59,221 nt of DNA, from positions 1-59,221 of the forward strand of contig NZ_FYDO01000036.1 of NCBI RefSeq assembly GCF_900187615.1, in the 5' to 3' direction. The notes beneath the pieces are model-generated. The model had not been told where the DNA came from, did not search any database, and saw nothing but the letters and a program-made list of their open reading frames with translations. This stretch comes from Pseudomonas sp. Irchel s3f7 (lineage in GTDB: Bacteria; Pseudomonadota; Gammaproteobacteria; Pseudomonadales; Pseudomonadaceae). Every line of letters begins with the position of its first letter. Positions within the stretch are counted from its first letter, which is position 1. Positions 15,864 through 26,000 of the stretch are shown piece after piece. A program made the position numbers and the translations under genes.

Positions 15864-17267
15864 GAGCGTGGTGGTGGCAGCGGCCAAAGCCCGACCGAAA
15901 ATCTCGGCAACCCGATCTATTTCCGCAGAGGTGATCACCAGTGGCGGCAGGAAACGCACCACCGCGCCATGCCGACCGCCGAGTTCCAGGATCAAGCCCC
16001 GTTTGAGGCATTCACGCTGAACCAGCGGCGCCAGGCGCGCGAAAGCCGGTGGATGGCCCAGAGCGTCACGCGCACCGGCCGGATCGACCAGTTCCACTCC
16101 CAGCATCAAGCCGCGACCGCGAATGTCGCCCATTTGCGGGAAGTCGCGCTGCAGGATGCGCAAGTGCTCGGTCAGACGCTCGCCCATCGCAGCGGCGTGT
16201 TCGCACACCCTGTGCTCAACCAGATAGCGCATGACGGCGGAACCGGCGGCCATCGCCATCTGGTTGCCGCGAAAAGTCCCGGCGTGGGCACCCGGCAGCC
16301 AGGTGTCGAGCCAGTCGCGGTAGATCACCACCGCCAGCGGCAGGCTGCCGCCGATGGCTTTGGACATCACCACCACATCGGGGGTGATCCCGGCGTGTTC
16401 GAAGGCAAACATCTTGCCGGTGCGGGCGAATCCGCTCTGGATCTCGTCGACGATCAACGCCACCCCTGCCTTTTCGGTGATCCGGCGCAAACCGCGTAAC
16501 CAGTCCAGATCGGCCGGAATGACCCCGCCCTCGCCCTGCACCACTTCCACGATCACGGCCGCGGGTAATTGAACGCCAGCCTCGGGATCGTTGAGCAGGT
16601 TTTCCAGGTAGTTCAGGTTGGCCTTGATGCCCTGCGTACCGCCCAATCCGAACGGGCAACGGTAATCGTAGGGGTATGGCATGAACTGCACGCCGCTGCT
16701 GAGCAACGCGCCCAGTGGCTTTTTCGGACCCAGGCTGCCCATCAGGCTCAACGCGCCCTGGCTCATGCCGTGATAACCGCCCTGAAACGACAGCACGGTG
16801 CTACGACCCGTGGCGGTGCGCACCAGTTTCAGTGCGGCTTCCACGGCATCGGTGCCGGTCGGGCCACAGAACTGGATCTTCGCTTCGGCGGCCAATGCCG
16901 GTGGCAGCAGGCCGAACAAATCCTGAACAAACTGATCTTTCACCGGTGTCGTCAGGTCGAGCGTGTGCAGCGGTAGTTCATCGCTCAGCACTTGCTGGAT
17001 GGCTTCGATCACGACCGGGTGGTTGTGTCCAAGGGCCAGTGTTCCGGCGCCGGCCAGGCAGTCGATAAAAGTGCGGCCTTCGACATCCTCGACATACAGG
17101 CCCCTGGCACGCTTGAGCGCCAGGGGTATGCGTCGCGGGTAGCTGCGGGCGTTGGATTCCTGCCGGCTCTGGCGGGCCAGCAAGGGCGTTTCTTCGAATT
17201 GATAAAGCGTTTCGGTCGGGGCGACCCGGGCCGGCTGATCTTCGATAAGGCTGGTAGCGACTGACAT
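15861..17267 (-). CDS. pvdH: PvdH, diaminobutyrate-2-oxoglutarate aminotransferase
   Basis: A 468-residue class III PLP aminotransferase that converts aspartate semialdehyde to L-2,4-diaminobutyrate, one of the three residues PvdL assembles. The PLP Lys is in VMSKAIGGSLPLAV, after IVDEIQSGFARTG; the cofactor phosphate loop appears as CGPTGTDAVEAALKL. The ATG at 17267 (MSVATSLIEDQP) gives the P. aeruginosa length; the open frame to 17345 is extra. A perfect PvdS promoter lies 103 bp upstream. Confidence 0.92.
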   Translation of the reverse strand: MSVATSLIEDQPARVAPTETLYQFEETPLLARQSRQESNARSYPRRIPLALKRARGLYVEDVEGRTFIDCLAGAGTLALGHNHPVVIEAIQQVLSDELPLHTLDLTTPVKDQFVQDLFGLLPPALAAEAKIQFCGPTGTDAVEAALKLVRTATGRSTVLSFQGGYHGMSQGALSLMGSLGPKKPLGALLSSGVQFMPYPYDYRCPFGLGGTQGIKANLNYLENLLNDPEAGVQLPAAVIVEVVQGEGGVIPADLDWLRGLRRITEKAGVALIVDEIQSGFARTGKMFAFEHAGITPDVVVMSKAIGGSLPLAVVIYRDWLDTWLPGAHAGTFRGNQMAMAAGSAVMRYLVEHRVCEHAAAMGERLTEHLRILQRDFPQMGDIRGRGLMLGVELVDPAGARDALGHPPAFARLAPLVQRECLKRGLILELGGRHGAVVRFLPPLVITSAEIDRVAEIFGRALAAATTTL

Positions 17268-17369
17268 CTCTCGACCCCTCAATACGCTGTGATAGTGACC
17301 AAAACTGCACACCAGGCAGGTGCGCATTCCGCTCACGGGGCGCACTTGTCAGGTTTTCCTGTTCTGGAA

Positions 17370-17393
17370 ACGCATCAGCGTCGAGAGGATTTA
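17370..17393 (-). promoter_or_regulatory. PvdS-type promoter of pvdH
   Basis: Minus-strand TAAAT (17393-17389), 16-base spacer, CGT (17372-17370). The extended sequence reads CTAAATCC at the -35 and CGTTT at the -10. Transcription would begin near 17362, giving a leader of about 95 bases. Confidence 0.82.
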
Positions 17394-17430
17394 GACTTTT
17401 GAGCGGCTTTCTCGGAGGCACCCCAAGCCC

Positions 17431-17522
17431 TTGTAGGAGCGAGCCTGCTCGCGATAGCGGTGTATCAGGCAACATTGATGTCGACTGACACGACGTCATC
17501 GCGAGCAGGCTCGCTCCTACAA
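17431..17522. repeat. REPIN between dsbS and pvdH
   Basis: TTGTAGGAGCGAGCCTGCTC from 17431 and its near-perfect inverted copy ending CTCCTACAA at 17522 enclose a spacer of about 40 bases. It lies between the 3' end of the sensor kinase gene and the pvdH promoter, both on the minus strand. Confidence 0.85.
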
Positions 17523-17537
17523 GGGGTTGGGTATTTA

Positions 17538-18860
17538 TCAGGCTGGTTGTAGCGGCATGGTCAGCTCAACGCGCAAGCCGTCCGGGCGGCTGTCGAAATG
17601 CAACGTGCAGCCGCAACGCTGGACGATGGCCTGGACAATCGCCAGCCCCAGACCGCAGCCGGTGCTCTGGCCGTTGCGCCAGAAGCGTTGGGTCAGGTTC
17701 TGCAAATCTTCTTCGGCAATGCCCGGCCCGTGATCGCGAACCACAAACTGCACGCGATCACCGGTTGTTTCCAGGCTCAACTCCACTGCCTTGTCACCCG
17801 GCGTATGGCGCAGGGCGTTATCGAGCAAGTTGCGCAGCGCCGCAATCGACAGCACGGCGGGCATTTGCACCGGTGCATTGGAAGCCTTGGTCGGCGGTTG
17901 GAAGCGGATACGCTGGCGATCACCACTGGCCGCGTCCTGAATCGCCAGTTTCGCGACTTGTTCAGCGCTGCATTGCACACCGTCGTCGAACGACAGACTG
18001 CCTTCGACCCGCGCCAGCAACAGCAATTGTTCGAGGGTCCGGTGCAAGCGGTCGGCACCCTCCTCGGCGCGGGCCAGGGACTGATCCCGGGCAGTGCCTT
18101 CGGTCATGCGCGCCACTTGCAGGTGGGTCTTGATCGCGGTCAACGGGCTGCGCAGCTCGTGGGCGGCATCACCGGTCAGGCGGCGCTCGCGTTCGATGGT
18201 CTTGCCGATGCGCAGCAGCAACTGATTCTGGGTTTCCAGCAAGGGTTGCAGCTCACTGGGCAATGGGTGGACATGCAAGGGTTCCAGGGAGTCGGGGCTG
18301 CGGCGCATCAAGGCATCGCGCATGCGGTTGAGCGGCGCGAGCCCCTGGCCGATACCCAGCCAGAGCAGGCACAGGCAACCGAGCAACGCCACGCCCACCG
18401 GCACCGAAGCGGCCAGCAGGATCGACATGTTCAACGCTTCGCGCTCGATTTGGCGGTCGGCCGTGGTGATGCGCAAATCGCCCCGGGCCAGGGTGAAACT
18501 GCGCCACGGTGCGCCGTCGATCATCTGATCGTGGAAGCCCATTTTCTCGGCTTCCAGGGTTTGCTGCGGATCGGTGTGGCTGCGGGCCAGGATTTCACCG
18601 CGCAACGAGCTGACCTGACAGGCCATGCCACCGGGAATGTTCAACTGCTCGGCGCTGAAATGGGTGCCCTCGCCCTTGCTCGACACGGGCGGCAGTTGCT
18701 CCATCAGGCCGGCGACCATGCGTGCCGATGCCACCAGCCGCTGGTCGAGGGAAAACATCATCTGATTGCGCAGGTCGCTGAGCATCCAGGCCGCAGCCAG
18801 TGCCCAGATCAACGCAAAAGCGGCGCCGAGCGTCAGGCTCAAGCGCAAACGCAGGCTCAT
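17538..18860 (-). CDS. dsbS: DsbS-like sensor histidine kinase
   Basis: A 440-residue kinase with two membrane helices (about residues 8-28 and 145-167) around a periplasmic sensor of about 110 residues, then HAMP, HisKA (AAHELRSPLTAI) and HATPase (NLLDNALRHTP, DHGPGI, GLGLAI). The periplasmic part has one Cys (GGMACQV), suitable for thiol or copper sensing. By order it equals PA2480 (DsbS), reported to sense copper and control dsbDEG. It starts at an ATG sharing one base with the regulator stop (TGATG). QseC/PmrB-like kinases are the nearest general relatives. Confidence 0.82.
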   Translation of the reverse strand: MSLRLRLSLTLGAAFALIWALAAAWMLSDLRNQMMFSLDQRLVASARMVAGLMEQLPPVSSKGEGTHFSAEQLNIPGGMACQVSSLRGEILARSHTDPQQTLEAEKMGFHDQMIDGAPWRSFTLARGDLRITTADRQIEREALNMSILLAASVPVGVALLGCLCLLWLGIGQGLAPLNRMRDALMRRSPDSLEPLHVHPLPSELQPLLETQNQLLLRIGKTIERERRLTGDAAHELRSPLTAIKTHLQVARMTEGTARDQSLARAEEGADRLHRTLEQLLLLARVEGSLSFDDGVQCSAEQVAKLAIQDAASGDRQRIRFQPPTKASNAPVQMPAVLSIAALRNLLDNALRHTPGDKAVELSLETTGDRVQFVVRDHGPGIAEEDLQNLTQRFWRNGQSTGCGLGLAIVQAIVQRCGCTLHFDSRPDGLRVELTMPLQPA

Positions 18861-19540
18861 CACTTCGACTCTTCTCCCCCATCAGCCGGCCCCAGGCGAT
18901 AACCCAAGCCGCGCACGGTCTCGACAATCCCGTTGCCGAGTTTGCGCCGCAGGTGATGGATGTGGACGTTGAGGGCGTTGCTTTCCAGTTCGTCGTTGAA
19001 ACCGTAGACACTGTCCTTGAGCTGCTCGGTCGACAGCACGCGGCCACGGTTGTGCAACAAGGCTTGCAGCAGCGACTGTTCGCGGCGCGAAAGGTCTACG
19101 GGCTGACCGGCGAGCAGGGTTTCGCGGCTGCTGGGGTCGTACGTCAACGCGCCATGTTCGATCAGGTTGACGCTGCGCCCCGCCACCCGGCGCAACAGGG
19201 TATGCAACCGTGCAGCGAGTTCGCGCAAGTCGAAAGGTTTGAGCAGGTAGTCGTCGGCGCCGGCCTGCAAGCCATCAACACGATCGGTGACCGAGTCCCG
19301 CGCCGTGAGAATCAGCACCGGCAATTCCAGACCGTTGTGGCGCAACTGCTGCAACAATTTCAGGCCATCTTCATCGGGCAATCCGAGGTCGAGCACCATC
19401 ACGTCGAATTCGGCCACCTTGAGCATGGCCCGGGCCGCCGACGCCGTGGCGACGTGTTCCACCGTCAGGCCCTGGGCGGTCAGGCCGGCAACGATGCCGC
19501 TGGCGATCAGCTCATCGTCTTCGCAAACCAGTACGTGCAT
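18860..19540 (-). CDS. dsbR: DsbR-like response regulator (OmpR family)
   Basis: A 226-residue regulator: receiver domain with phospho-Asp in VLDLGLPDEDG (residue about 51) and Lys in LLKPFDL, then a winged-helix DNA-binding domain (VHIHHLRRKLG). It lies directly before its kinase and is divergent from dsbD, the arrangement of PA2479 in P. aeruginosa. Paired direct repeats in the shared promoter region are its likely binding sites, which would give control of both arms. Ribosome site GAGG lies just before the ATG. Confidence 0.86.
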   Translation of the reverse strand: MHVLVCEDDELIASGIVAGLTAQGLTVEHVATASAARAMLKVAEFDVMVLDLGLPDEDGLKLLQQLRHNGLELPVLILTARDSVTDRVDGLQAGADDYLLKPFDLRELAARLHTLLRRVAGRSVNLIEHGALTYDPSSRETLLAGQPVDLSRREQSLLQALLHNRGRVLSTEQLKDSVYGFNDELESNALNVHIHHLRRKLGNGIVETVRGLGYRLGPADGGEESK

Positions 19541-19564
19541 GGGGAGCCTCTTGTAAATAAAGCA

Positions 19565-19647
19565 GATTAAGCCTTTGACCGATTAAGCGGACATTATGCC
19601 GCAAGCGCCACCGCCACAAGGCCGCCACGGTTAATCATCGGTTAATC
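19565..19647. promoter_or_regulatory. Two direct-repeat pairs in the dsbR-dsbD divergent region
   Basis: GATTAAGC occurs at 19565-19572 and 19581-19588 (16-bp period). GGTTAATC occurs at 19629-19636 and 19640-19647 (11-bp period, one helical turn). Tandem half-sites about one turn apart are what OmpR-family dimers bind. The first pair is nearer dsbR, the second nearer dsbD. Confidence 0.55.
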
Positions 19648-19694
19648 GACACCACCCATTGTGCACCTCACTTGCACAGGGCAAAGGCTTACCC

Positions 19695-21431
19695 ATGCGT
19701 CGACTGTTTTTACTTTTCGCTTTCTTGATCTCGGGCCTGGCCCAGGCAGGGACCAATCCGTTTGACACAAAACCCGATTTTCTCCCTGTCGAGAAAGCCT
19801 TCACGTTTACGTCTGAACGTCTGGAATCTGGTGAAACCCAGCTCTATTGGCAGATTGCCGACGGTTATTACCTGTACCAGCAGCGCCTGAAGTTCGACGG
19901 TCTGCCGACCGAACACAAACCGACGTTGCCCGTGGGCGAAGATCACAGCGACGAGTTTTTCGGTCAGCAGCAAGTCTACCGCCAAGGCCTGGAGCTGAAG
20001 GTTCCGGTGGGTGCCAGCGGTCAGGTCAAAGTGAGCTATCAGGGCTGCGCGGATGCCGGCTTGTGTTATCCGCCGCAAACCAAAGTTGTCGATCTGGGCA
20101 ACACCAACGTCACGAATGCAGGCGCCGAAGCTCCGGATCAAGCCTTGGCCAGCGGCCTGCAACAGCGTGCTCTGGGCTGGAGCCTTCTGGTGTTTTTCGG
20201 CCTCGGGCTGTTGCTGGCATTCACCCCATGTTCACTGCCGATGCTGCCGATTCTGGCCGGTCTGATCGTGGGCAGTGGCGCCACGCCCAAACGTGGTTTG
20301 GCCCTGGCCAGTAGCTATGTGGTCAGCATGGCGCTGGTGTACGCGGCGATGGGTGTTTTGGCCGCCATGCTAGGGGCGAATCTGCAAGCGTTGCTGCAGA
20401 ACCCTTGGTTGCTCGGCAGTTTCGCGGCGATTTTCGTGCTGCTGGCCTTGCCGATGTTCGGTTTCTTCGAATTGCAGTTGCCGGTGGCCGTGCGTGATCG
20501 CCTGGAAAACGTCTCGCGCAATCAACGCGGTGGCAGCCTGGTTGGCGCGGGAGTGCTGGGGGCGTTGTCCGGTCTGCTGGTCGGCCCGTGCATGACCGCT
20601 CCGCTGGCCGGTGCCCTGCTCTACATTGCGCAGAGCGGTAACGCGCTGCACGGCGGGCTGATTCTGTTCGCCATGGGGATTGGCATCGGTGTGCCGCTGC
20701 TGTTGCTGGTCACTGTCGGCAACCGCTTCATGCCCAAACCGGGCGCCTGGATGAATCTGGTCAAAGGTATTTTCGGCTTCCTGTTCCTCGCCACGGCATT
20801 GCTGATGCTGCGTCCGGTACTGGATGAGTCGCTGTGGATCGGTCTCTGTGGCGCCCTGCTGTTGGTCGCAGCCTACAGCGCCTGGAAACAATCGGACGGT
20901 TTTGGACGGATCGCCCACCTGTTCGGTGCCAGCTCGTTGCTGCTCGGTGTGTGGGGCAGCCTGTTGATGATCGGCGCGGCGGGCGGCAGCGATGATCTGT
21001 TCAAGCCGTTGCAGGTGTTTCGCGCTTCAGGCACAGCGGTTGCCGCCGCTCCGGTCGGTCACGACGCCTTCACCACCCTCAAGGATCCACAAGCGTTGCA
21101 GCGTGAACTCGACGCTGCACAGGCTCAGGGTCAATGGGTGCTGCTGGACTATTACGCCGACTGGTGCGTGTCGTGCAAGGTCATGGAGAAACAGGTGTTC
21201 GGCAAAGCCAAAGTCATGGAAGCCCTGAGCGACGTACGCTTGCTCCGGCTGGACGTCACCGCCGACAATGCCGCCAGCCGCGAACTGCTTAGCCGTTACA
21301 AAGTGCCGGGGCCACCGAGCCTGCTGTGGATCGGCGCTGACGGCGAGGAGCGTCGCAGCCAGCGCATCACCGGCGAGGTCGATGCCGATACGTTCCTGCA
21401 ACGCTGGACCACCACCCGAGACGCCCGTTAA
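19695..21431 (+). CDS. dsbD: DsbD, thiol:disulfide interchange protein
   Basis: A 578-residue membrane protein that passes electrons from cytosolic thioredoxin to the periplasm. All three redox parts are seen: the N-terminal domain with two Cys (GCADAGLC, about residue 118), the eight-helix membrane core with TPCSLPML and GPCMTAPL, and the C-terminal thioredoxin domain with WCVSC. A signal peptide is cut after AQA near residue 18. The ATG at 19695 fits the signal peptide. It is the PA2478 equivalent and first in dsbD-dsbE-dsbG, likely under DsbRS. Confidence 0.9.
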   Translation: MRRLFLLFAFLISGLAQAGTNPFDTKPDFLPVEKAFTFTSERLESGETQLYWQIADGYYLYQQRLKFDGLPTEHKPTLPVGEDHSDEFFGQQQVYRQGLELKVPVGASGQVKVSYQGCADAGLCYPPQTKVVDLGNTNVTNAGAEAPDQALASGLQQRALGWSLLVFFGLGLLLAFTPCSLPMLPILAGLIVGSGATPKRGLALASSYVVSMALVYAAMGVLAAMLGANLQALLQNPWLLGSFAAIFVLLALPMFGFFELQLPVAVRDRLENVSRNQRGGSLVGAGVLGALSGLLVGPCMTAPLAGALLYIAQSGNALHGGLILFAMGIGIGVPLLLLVTVGNRFMPKPGAWMNLVKGIFGFLFLATALLMLRPVLDESLWIGLCGALLLVAAYSAWKQSDGFGRIAHLFGASSLLLGVWGSLLMIGAAGGSDDLFKPLQVFRASGTAVAAAPVGHDAFTTLKDPQALQRELDAAQAQGQWVLLDYYADWCVSCKVMEKQVFGKAKVMEALSDVRLLRLDVTADNAASRELLSRYKVPGPPSLLWIGADGEERRSQRITGEVDADTFLQRWTTTRDAR

Positions 21432-22285
21432 TGCTGACACTCACCCTCGGCACCTTTGCCATCGCGCTTAATCACCTGCTGCTGATCAGTGCATTGGCGC
21501 TGGCGACTTTTGTCGGCTGGCGGGTGGCCAAGCGTGGTGGCGAGAATCCCGAGTCGGCGCTGTTCAGCCTGTTTTTACTGGGCATGCTCGCGGCCCGGGT
21601 CGGTTTCGTGGTCGCTTACTGGATGCACTATCGCAACGATCCGTGGCAGATCATCGACTTGCGTGACGGCGGTTTCCTCGCCTGGCCCGGCGTGATCGTG
21701 GTGCTGCTTGCGACCTTGTATCGTGGCTGGCGACGCCCAGGCTTGAGACGCCCATTGGGGTTTGGCGTGGCCAGCGGCCTGGCGTTCTGGGTGCTCGCAA
21801 CGTTTTCCCTGTCGATTTACGAACAAGGCACGCGCCTGCCGGAAATCACTTTGCGCAACGCCGCCGGTGAAACCGTGAAACTGGCCGACTACAAGGGCGG
21901 CCCGTTGGTGATCAATCTCTGGGCCACCTGGTGCCCACCGTGTCGCCGGGAAATGCCGGTGCTGGAAAATGCCCAGCAAGCCCGGTCGGACCTGACCTTT
22001 CTGTTCATCAATCAGGCCGAAAGCATGCAAAGCGTCGCGACCTTCCTGGAAACCCAGGGCCTGAGCCTGTCCAACGTGCTGTTCGACGGCGGTGGTCGTT
22101 TGGGTCAGGCCGTTGGCTCCATGGCGTTGCCGACTACGCTGTTCTACAGCCCCGAAGGTCGCCTGCTGGGCAGCCATCTGGGCGAACTCTCGGAAGCCAG
22201 CCTGGCTCGCGCCCTGGAAAACTTCGACACTGTCCCCGCCACTTCTTCAAGGAAATTGCCATGCCCCGCCTCCGCCACCTGCTGA
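21431..22285 (+). CDS. dsbE: DsbE/TlpA-like thioredoxin with an N-terminal membrane domain
   Basis: A 284-residue protein in two parts. Residues 1-130 have about four hydrophobic segments resembling the prolipoprotein diacylglyceryl transferase membrane fold (RDGGFLAWPGV), and residues 135-270 form a TlpA-type thioredoxin domain with WCPPC. It would receive electrons from DsbD at the periplasmic face. Its ATG shares a base with the dsbD stop (TAATG), and its last 25 bases overlap dsbG. The equivalent P. aeruginosa gene is PA2477. Confidence 0.82.
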   Translation: MLTLTLGTFAIALNHLLLISALALATFVGWRVAKRGGENPESALFSLFLLGMLAARVGFVVAYWMHYRNDPWQIIDLRDGGFLAWPGVIVVLLATLYRGWRRPGLRRPLGFGVASGLAFWVLATFSLSIYEQGTRLPEITLRNAAGETVKLADYKGGPLVINLWATWCPPCRREMPVLENAQQARSDLTFLFINQAESMQSVATFLETQGLSLSNVLFDGGGRLGQAVGSMALPTTLFYSPEGRLLGSHLGELSEASLARALENFDTVPATSSRKLPCPASATC

Positions 22286-23028
22286 CCCTGAGCCTCGGTG
22301 CCGCCCTGCTGCACCTGCCGTCGGTGCAGGCCGAAGAGCTGCCCGAGGCGATCAAGAAGATCGAAGCCAAAGGCGCGAAAATCGTCGGCCGGTTCGACGC
22401 ACCCGACGGCTTGCGCGGTTACGCCGCGCAATACCAGAACCGCGGCATGGCGTTGTACCTGACCCCGGATGGCAAGCATGTGCTGCTGGGCAATCTGTAT
22501 GACGCCGAGGGCAACGACTTGACCAGCGCGCCGTTGCAGAAGCTGGTGTACGCGCCGATGTCCAAGGAGGTCTGGAGCAAGTTCGAAGCGAGCAACTGGA
22601 TTGGCGACGGCAACAAGGACGCCCCGCGCGTGGTGTACCTGTTCAGCGATCCGAACTGCCCGTACTGCAATGTGTTCTGGGAACAGGCGCGGCCATGGGT
22701 CAAGTCCGGCAAAGTGCAGTTGCGCCACATCATGGTCGGCATCATCCGCGAAGACAGCCCGGGCAAGTCCGCCGCACTGCTTGCTGCCAAAGACCCGCAA
22801 AAAGCCCTGCAAGAACATGAAGCGGCGGGCAAGAGCAGCTCGCTCAAGGCGCTGAAGGAAGTGCCGCCAGCCGTTCAGGCCAAACTGGCGGCCAACATGC
22901 AGTTGATGGAAGAGTTGGAGCTGCAGGCCACTCCGGCGATTTTCTATATGGACGCCAAGGGCGAGTTGCAACAACAGCAAGGTGCGCCGTCGCCGGAAAC
23001 GTTGGGGAAGATTCTCGGGCCGAAGTAA
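22261..23028 (+). CDS. dsbG: DsbG/DsbC-like disulfide isomerase
   Basis: A 255-residue periplasmic protein: signal peptide cut after VQA (about residue 23), a small dimerisation domain, then a thioredoxin fold with DPNCPYCNVF (CPYC) and a cis-Pro loop ELQATPAIFY. CPYC is the E. coli DsbG motif. It would rescue or protect Cys-containing proteins, kept reduced by DsbD. The start overlaps dsbE by 25 bases with AAGGA ahead of it. It corresponds to PA2476. Confidence 0.88.
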   Translation: MPRLRHLLTLSLGAALLHLPSVQAEELPEAIKKIEAKGAKIVGRFDAPDGLRGYAAQYQNRGMALYLTPDGKHVLLGNLYDAEGNDLTSAPLQKLVYAPMSKEVWSKFEASNWIGDGNKDAPRVVYLFSDPNCPYCNVFWEQARPWVKSGKVQLRHIMVGIIREDSPGKSAALLAAKDPQKALQEHEAAGKSSSLKALKEVPPAVQAKLAANMQLMEELELQATPAIFYMDAKGELQQQQGAPSPETLGKILGPK

Positions 23029-23041
23029 CACGCATCGACGC

Positions 23042-23063
23042 CTTCGCTGGCAAGCCAGCGAAG
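23042..23063. repeat. Perfect inverted repeat after dsbG
   Basis: CTTCGCTGGC (23042-23051) and GCCAGCGAAG (23054-23063) form a 10-bp stem with a 2-base loop. It is a single REP-like unit between the convergent dsbG and pvdL genes and may act as a transcript end. Confidence 0.65.
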
Positions 23064-23086
23064 AGGCCAATCCAGACGCTAGAGAA

Positions 23087-26000
23087 TCAAAACCCCTCCA
23101 GCTCCGCCATCAAATCATTCAACCGATCCACCTTCTCTTCAGTGATATCGCTGGCCGCCAACCCTTCGATGTACCCGGCCAGTTCTTCCACCGTACTGCA
23201 CTCGAACATCGCCCGCAGTGGCACATCCCGTTGCAGGGTTTTCTGCACACGGGAGGCGATCTGCGTGGCCAGCAGCGAATGCCCGCCCAGTTCGAAGAAG
23301 TTGTCGCGAATGCCGACTTTCTCGACCTTCAGCACCTCGGCCCAGATAGCGGCCAGGGTTTGCTCCAGATCACTGCGCGGCGCTTGATAGTCTTGGCTCT
23401 GCGTCTGGCCGATGTCCAGCGCCGGCAGGGCCTTGCGGTCGAGTTTGCCGTTGGCGTTAAGCGGCATTTTGTCGAGCCACAACCAGTGCAGCGGCACCAT
23501 GTATTCGGGCAGTTCGGCGCGCAGGCGTTGCTTGATGCGCTCCAGTCGTTCGACGGGATTGAGCGTTGAATCAGCCGCCACCAGATAACCCACCAGATGC
23601 TTGCCATTCGTGCCTTCCTGCACGCCAACGGCAGCATCACGGACTTCGGCTTGCTCATGCAGGCGCGCTTCGATTTCGCCCAACTCAATGCGGTAGCCGC
23701 GAATCTTCACCTGATGGTCGATGCGCCCGACGTATTCCAGTACGCCGTCACTGCGCCGACGAGCCAGGTCGCCGGTGCGGTACAAACGATCACCCGGCGC
23801 GCCGAACGGGTCCGGTACAAACACCTGCGCAGTGCGCAGCGGGTCACTGACATAACCGCGCCCTACCCCCGTGCCCGCAACGCACAACTCACCCACCGCA
23901 CCCAGCGGCACCAGCTCCTGCGCGCCGTCCAGCAAGTACAAACGGTTGTTGTCGGTCGGCATGCCGATCGGCAAGTAGCTGCCGCGTGTCGAGGCGATAT
24001 CAACACGGAAAAACGCCACGTCATCCGAGCATTCCGCCGGACCGTAGGCGTTCACCAAACCGATCTGCGGGTAACGCAACAGCCATTGATGTGCGAGTTC
24101 TGGCGGCATGGCCTCACCGGTCGGCAGCATCCAGCGCAAGCCGTCGAGGCTCATGCGTTCCTGGGCGAGCATGCCCTGGATCAGCGACGGCACGCTTTCC
24201 AGCACGGTGATGCCCTGGCTCTGCACGTGCGCCAACAAACCCTGCGGATCATGGGCGATGGTGTTCGGCACAATGTCGACCCGCGCGCCGAACAACGGCG
24301 CAGCAAGGAACTGCCAGACGGAAATGTCGAAGCTTTGCGACGCAGTTTGCGCGATCACGTCGGCTTCACTCAGATTCAGATACGGCACCTTGCTCAACTG
24401 GTTGTTGAGCATGCCGCGCTGTTCGACCATCACGCCCTTCGGCAACCCGGTAGAACCGGAGGTGTAGATCACGTAAGCGAGGTTGTCCGGGCCGCTGTAA
24501 ATGCCCGGGTTGCTCACCGAAAAGTCAGCTGCCTGCACAGTTTCCCAAACCAACAAGCGAGGGCGATTGGCGCAGCCGAATTCTTCCAGCAGCGCGACAG
24601 CCTGCTCGCGACACGCTTCGGTGCAGACCAGCAACGGCGTGCGGCTCAGATCGATGATGCGACTCAAGCGCTGACTCGGCAGCCCCGGATCCAGCGGCAG
24701 ATAACCTGCGCCCGCCTTGAAGCTACCGATGATCATCCCGAGCAGGTCGAGATTACGTTCCGCCAGCAACGCCACCGGTTGATCCAGCCCGACACCGCCG
24801 GCAATCAGCGCATGTCCGAGACGGTTGCTGCGCTGGTTCAGCTCGAAATAACTGTGCTGTTGCGTGAGGCAACTGGCGGCAATCCGCTGCGGATGCTCGG
24901 CAACCTGTGCTTCGAACAACTCGACATAACTGGTCTCTAGCGGATACTCGTGCTCGCTCTGGTTACAACCGTGAATCAGGAATTCCTGCTCCTCGACGCC
25001 GAGTAACGGCAGGTCAGCCATGTCGCCGTGGAAGCCTTCGACCAACGCCAACAGCAACCGCTTGAACTCGCCGAGCATGCGCTCGACCGTCGACTCATCG
25101 AAGTAACGCCGGTCGTAGGACAGGTGCAAGCCCAGGTCATCCCCCGGATAGCAGACCGCCGTCAGCGGGAAATTGGTGTGGGTGCGGCCCGAATCGGAAG
25201 TCGCGTTAAGGCTTTGTGCACGGTCCAGCACCGAGACTTCCACCGGGGCGTTTTCGAACACGAACAGGCTGTCGAACAGTGGCTGGCCCTTGGGCAATTC
25301 GCTGTTTTCCTGAATGCTCACCAGCGGCAGGTATTCGTACTCGCGCAGTTGCATGTTGCTGTCGAGCAGCCCGGTCAGCCACTGGCGCACGCTGCAACGC
25401 TGATCGTCCTCAGGCATTTTCACCCGCAGGGCGATGCTGTTGATGAACAGGCCGACGGTGCGCTGCATCTGCGGCATCTCCACCGGGCGACCCGCCACCG
25501 TGACGCCGAACAGCACATCGCGATCATCGCTCAAGCGGCGCAGCACCAGCGCCCACGCCGCTTGGGCGAAGGTGTTGATGGTCAACTGATGCGCCTGGGC
25601 GAGTTCGCGCAATTGCGCGCCGTCACGGGCGTCGAGCCGGGTGTAGCGGTCGCCGACGATCATGCCGCCGCTGTCGCCGGCATGTTCACGCAGGAACGGC
25701 CGGTCGCTCGGGATTGGCGTGGTCCGCTCGAAACCTTGCAGGTTGGTTTTCCACCACTGCCGCGCTTCGGACAGGCTCTGGCGTTGCAGCCAGCCGATGT
25801 AGTCGCGATAGCGCGGCGGCACGGCCAATTGCGCTTCCCGGCCTTCACCGAGGGCGGTGTAGATTTCGAAGAAATCGTTCATCAACAACGAGCGGCACCA
25901 GGCATCGATGAGGATGTGGTGATTGCTCATCATGAACCAGTAACGCGCTGCGCCAACCCGGATCAGGCGCAAGTGGAACGGTGCCTGGTTGAGCAGATCG

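Noticed and set aside
17431..17522. Possible CRISPR-like repeat
   Set aside because: The repeats are inverted, occur as single pairs scattered across the window and match REPINs; there is no array and no cas gene.
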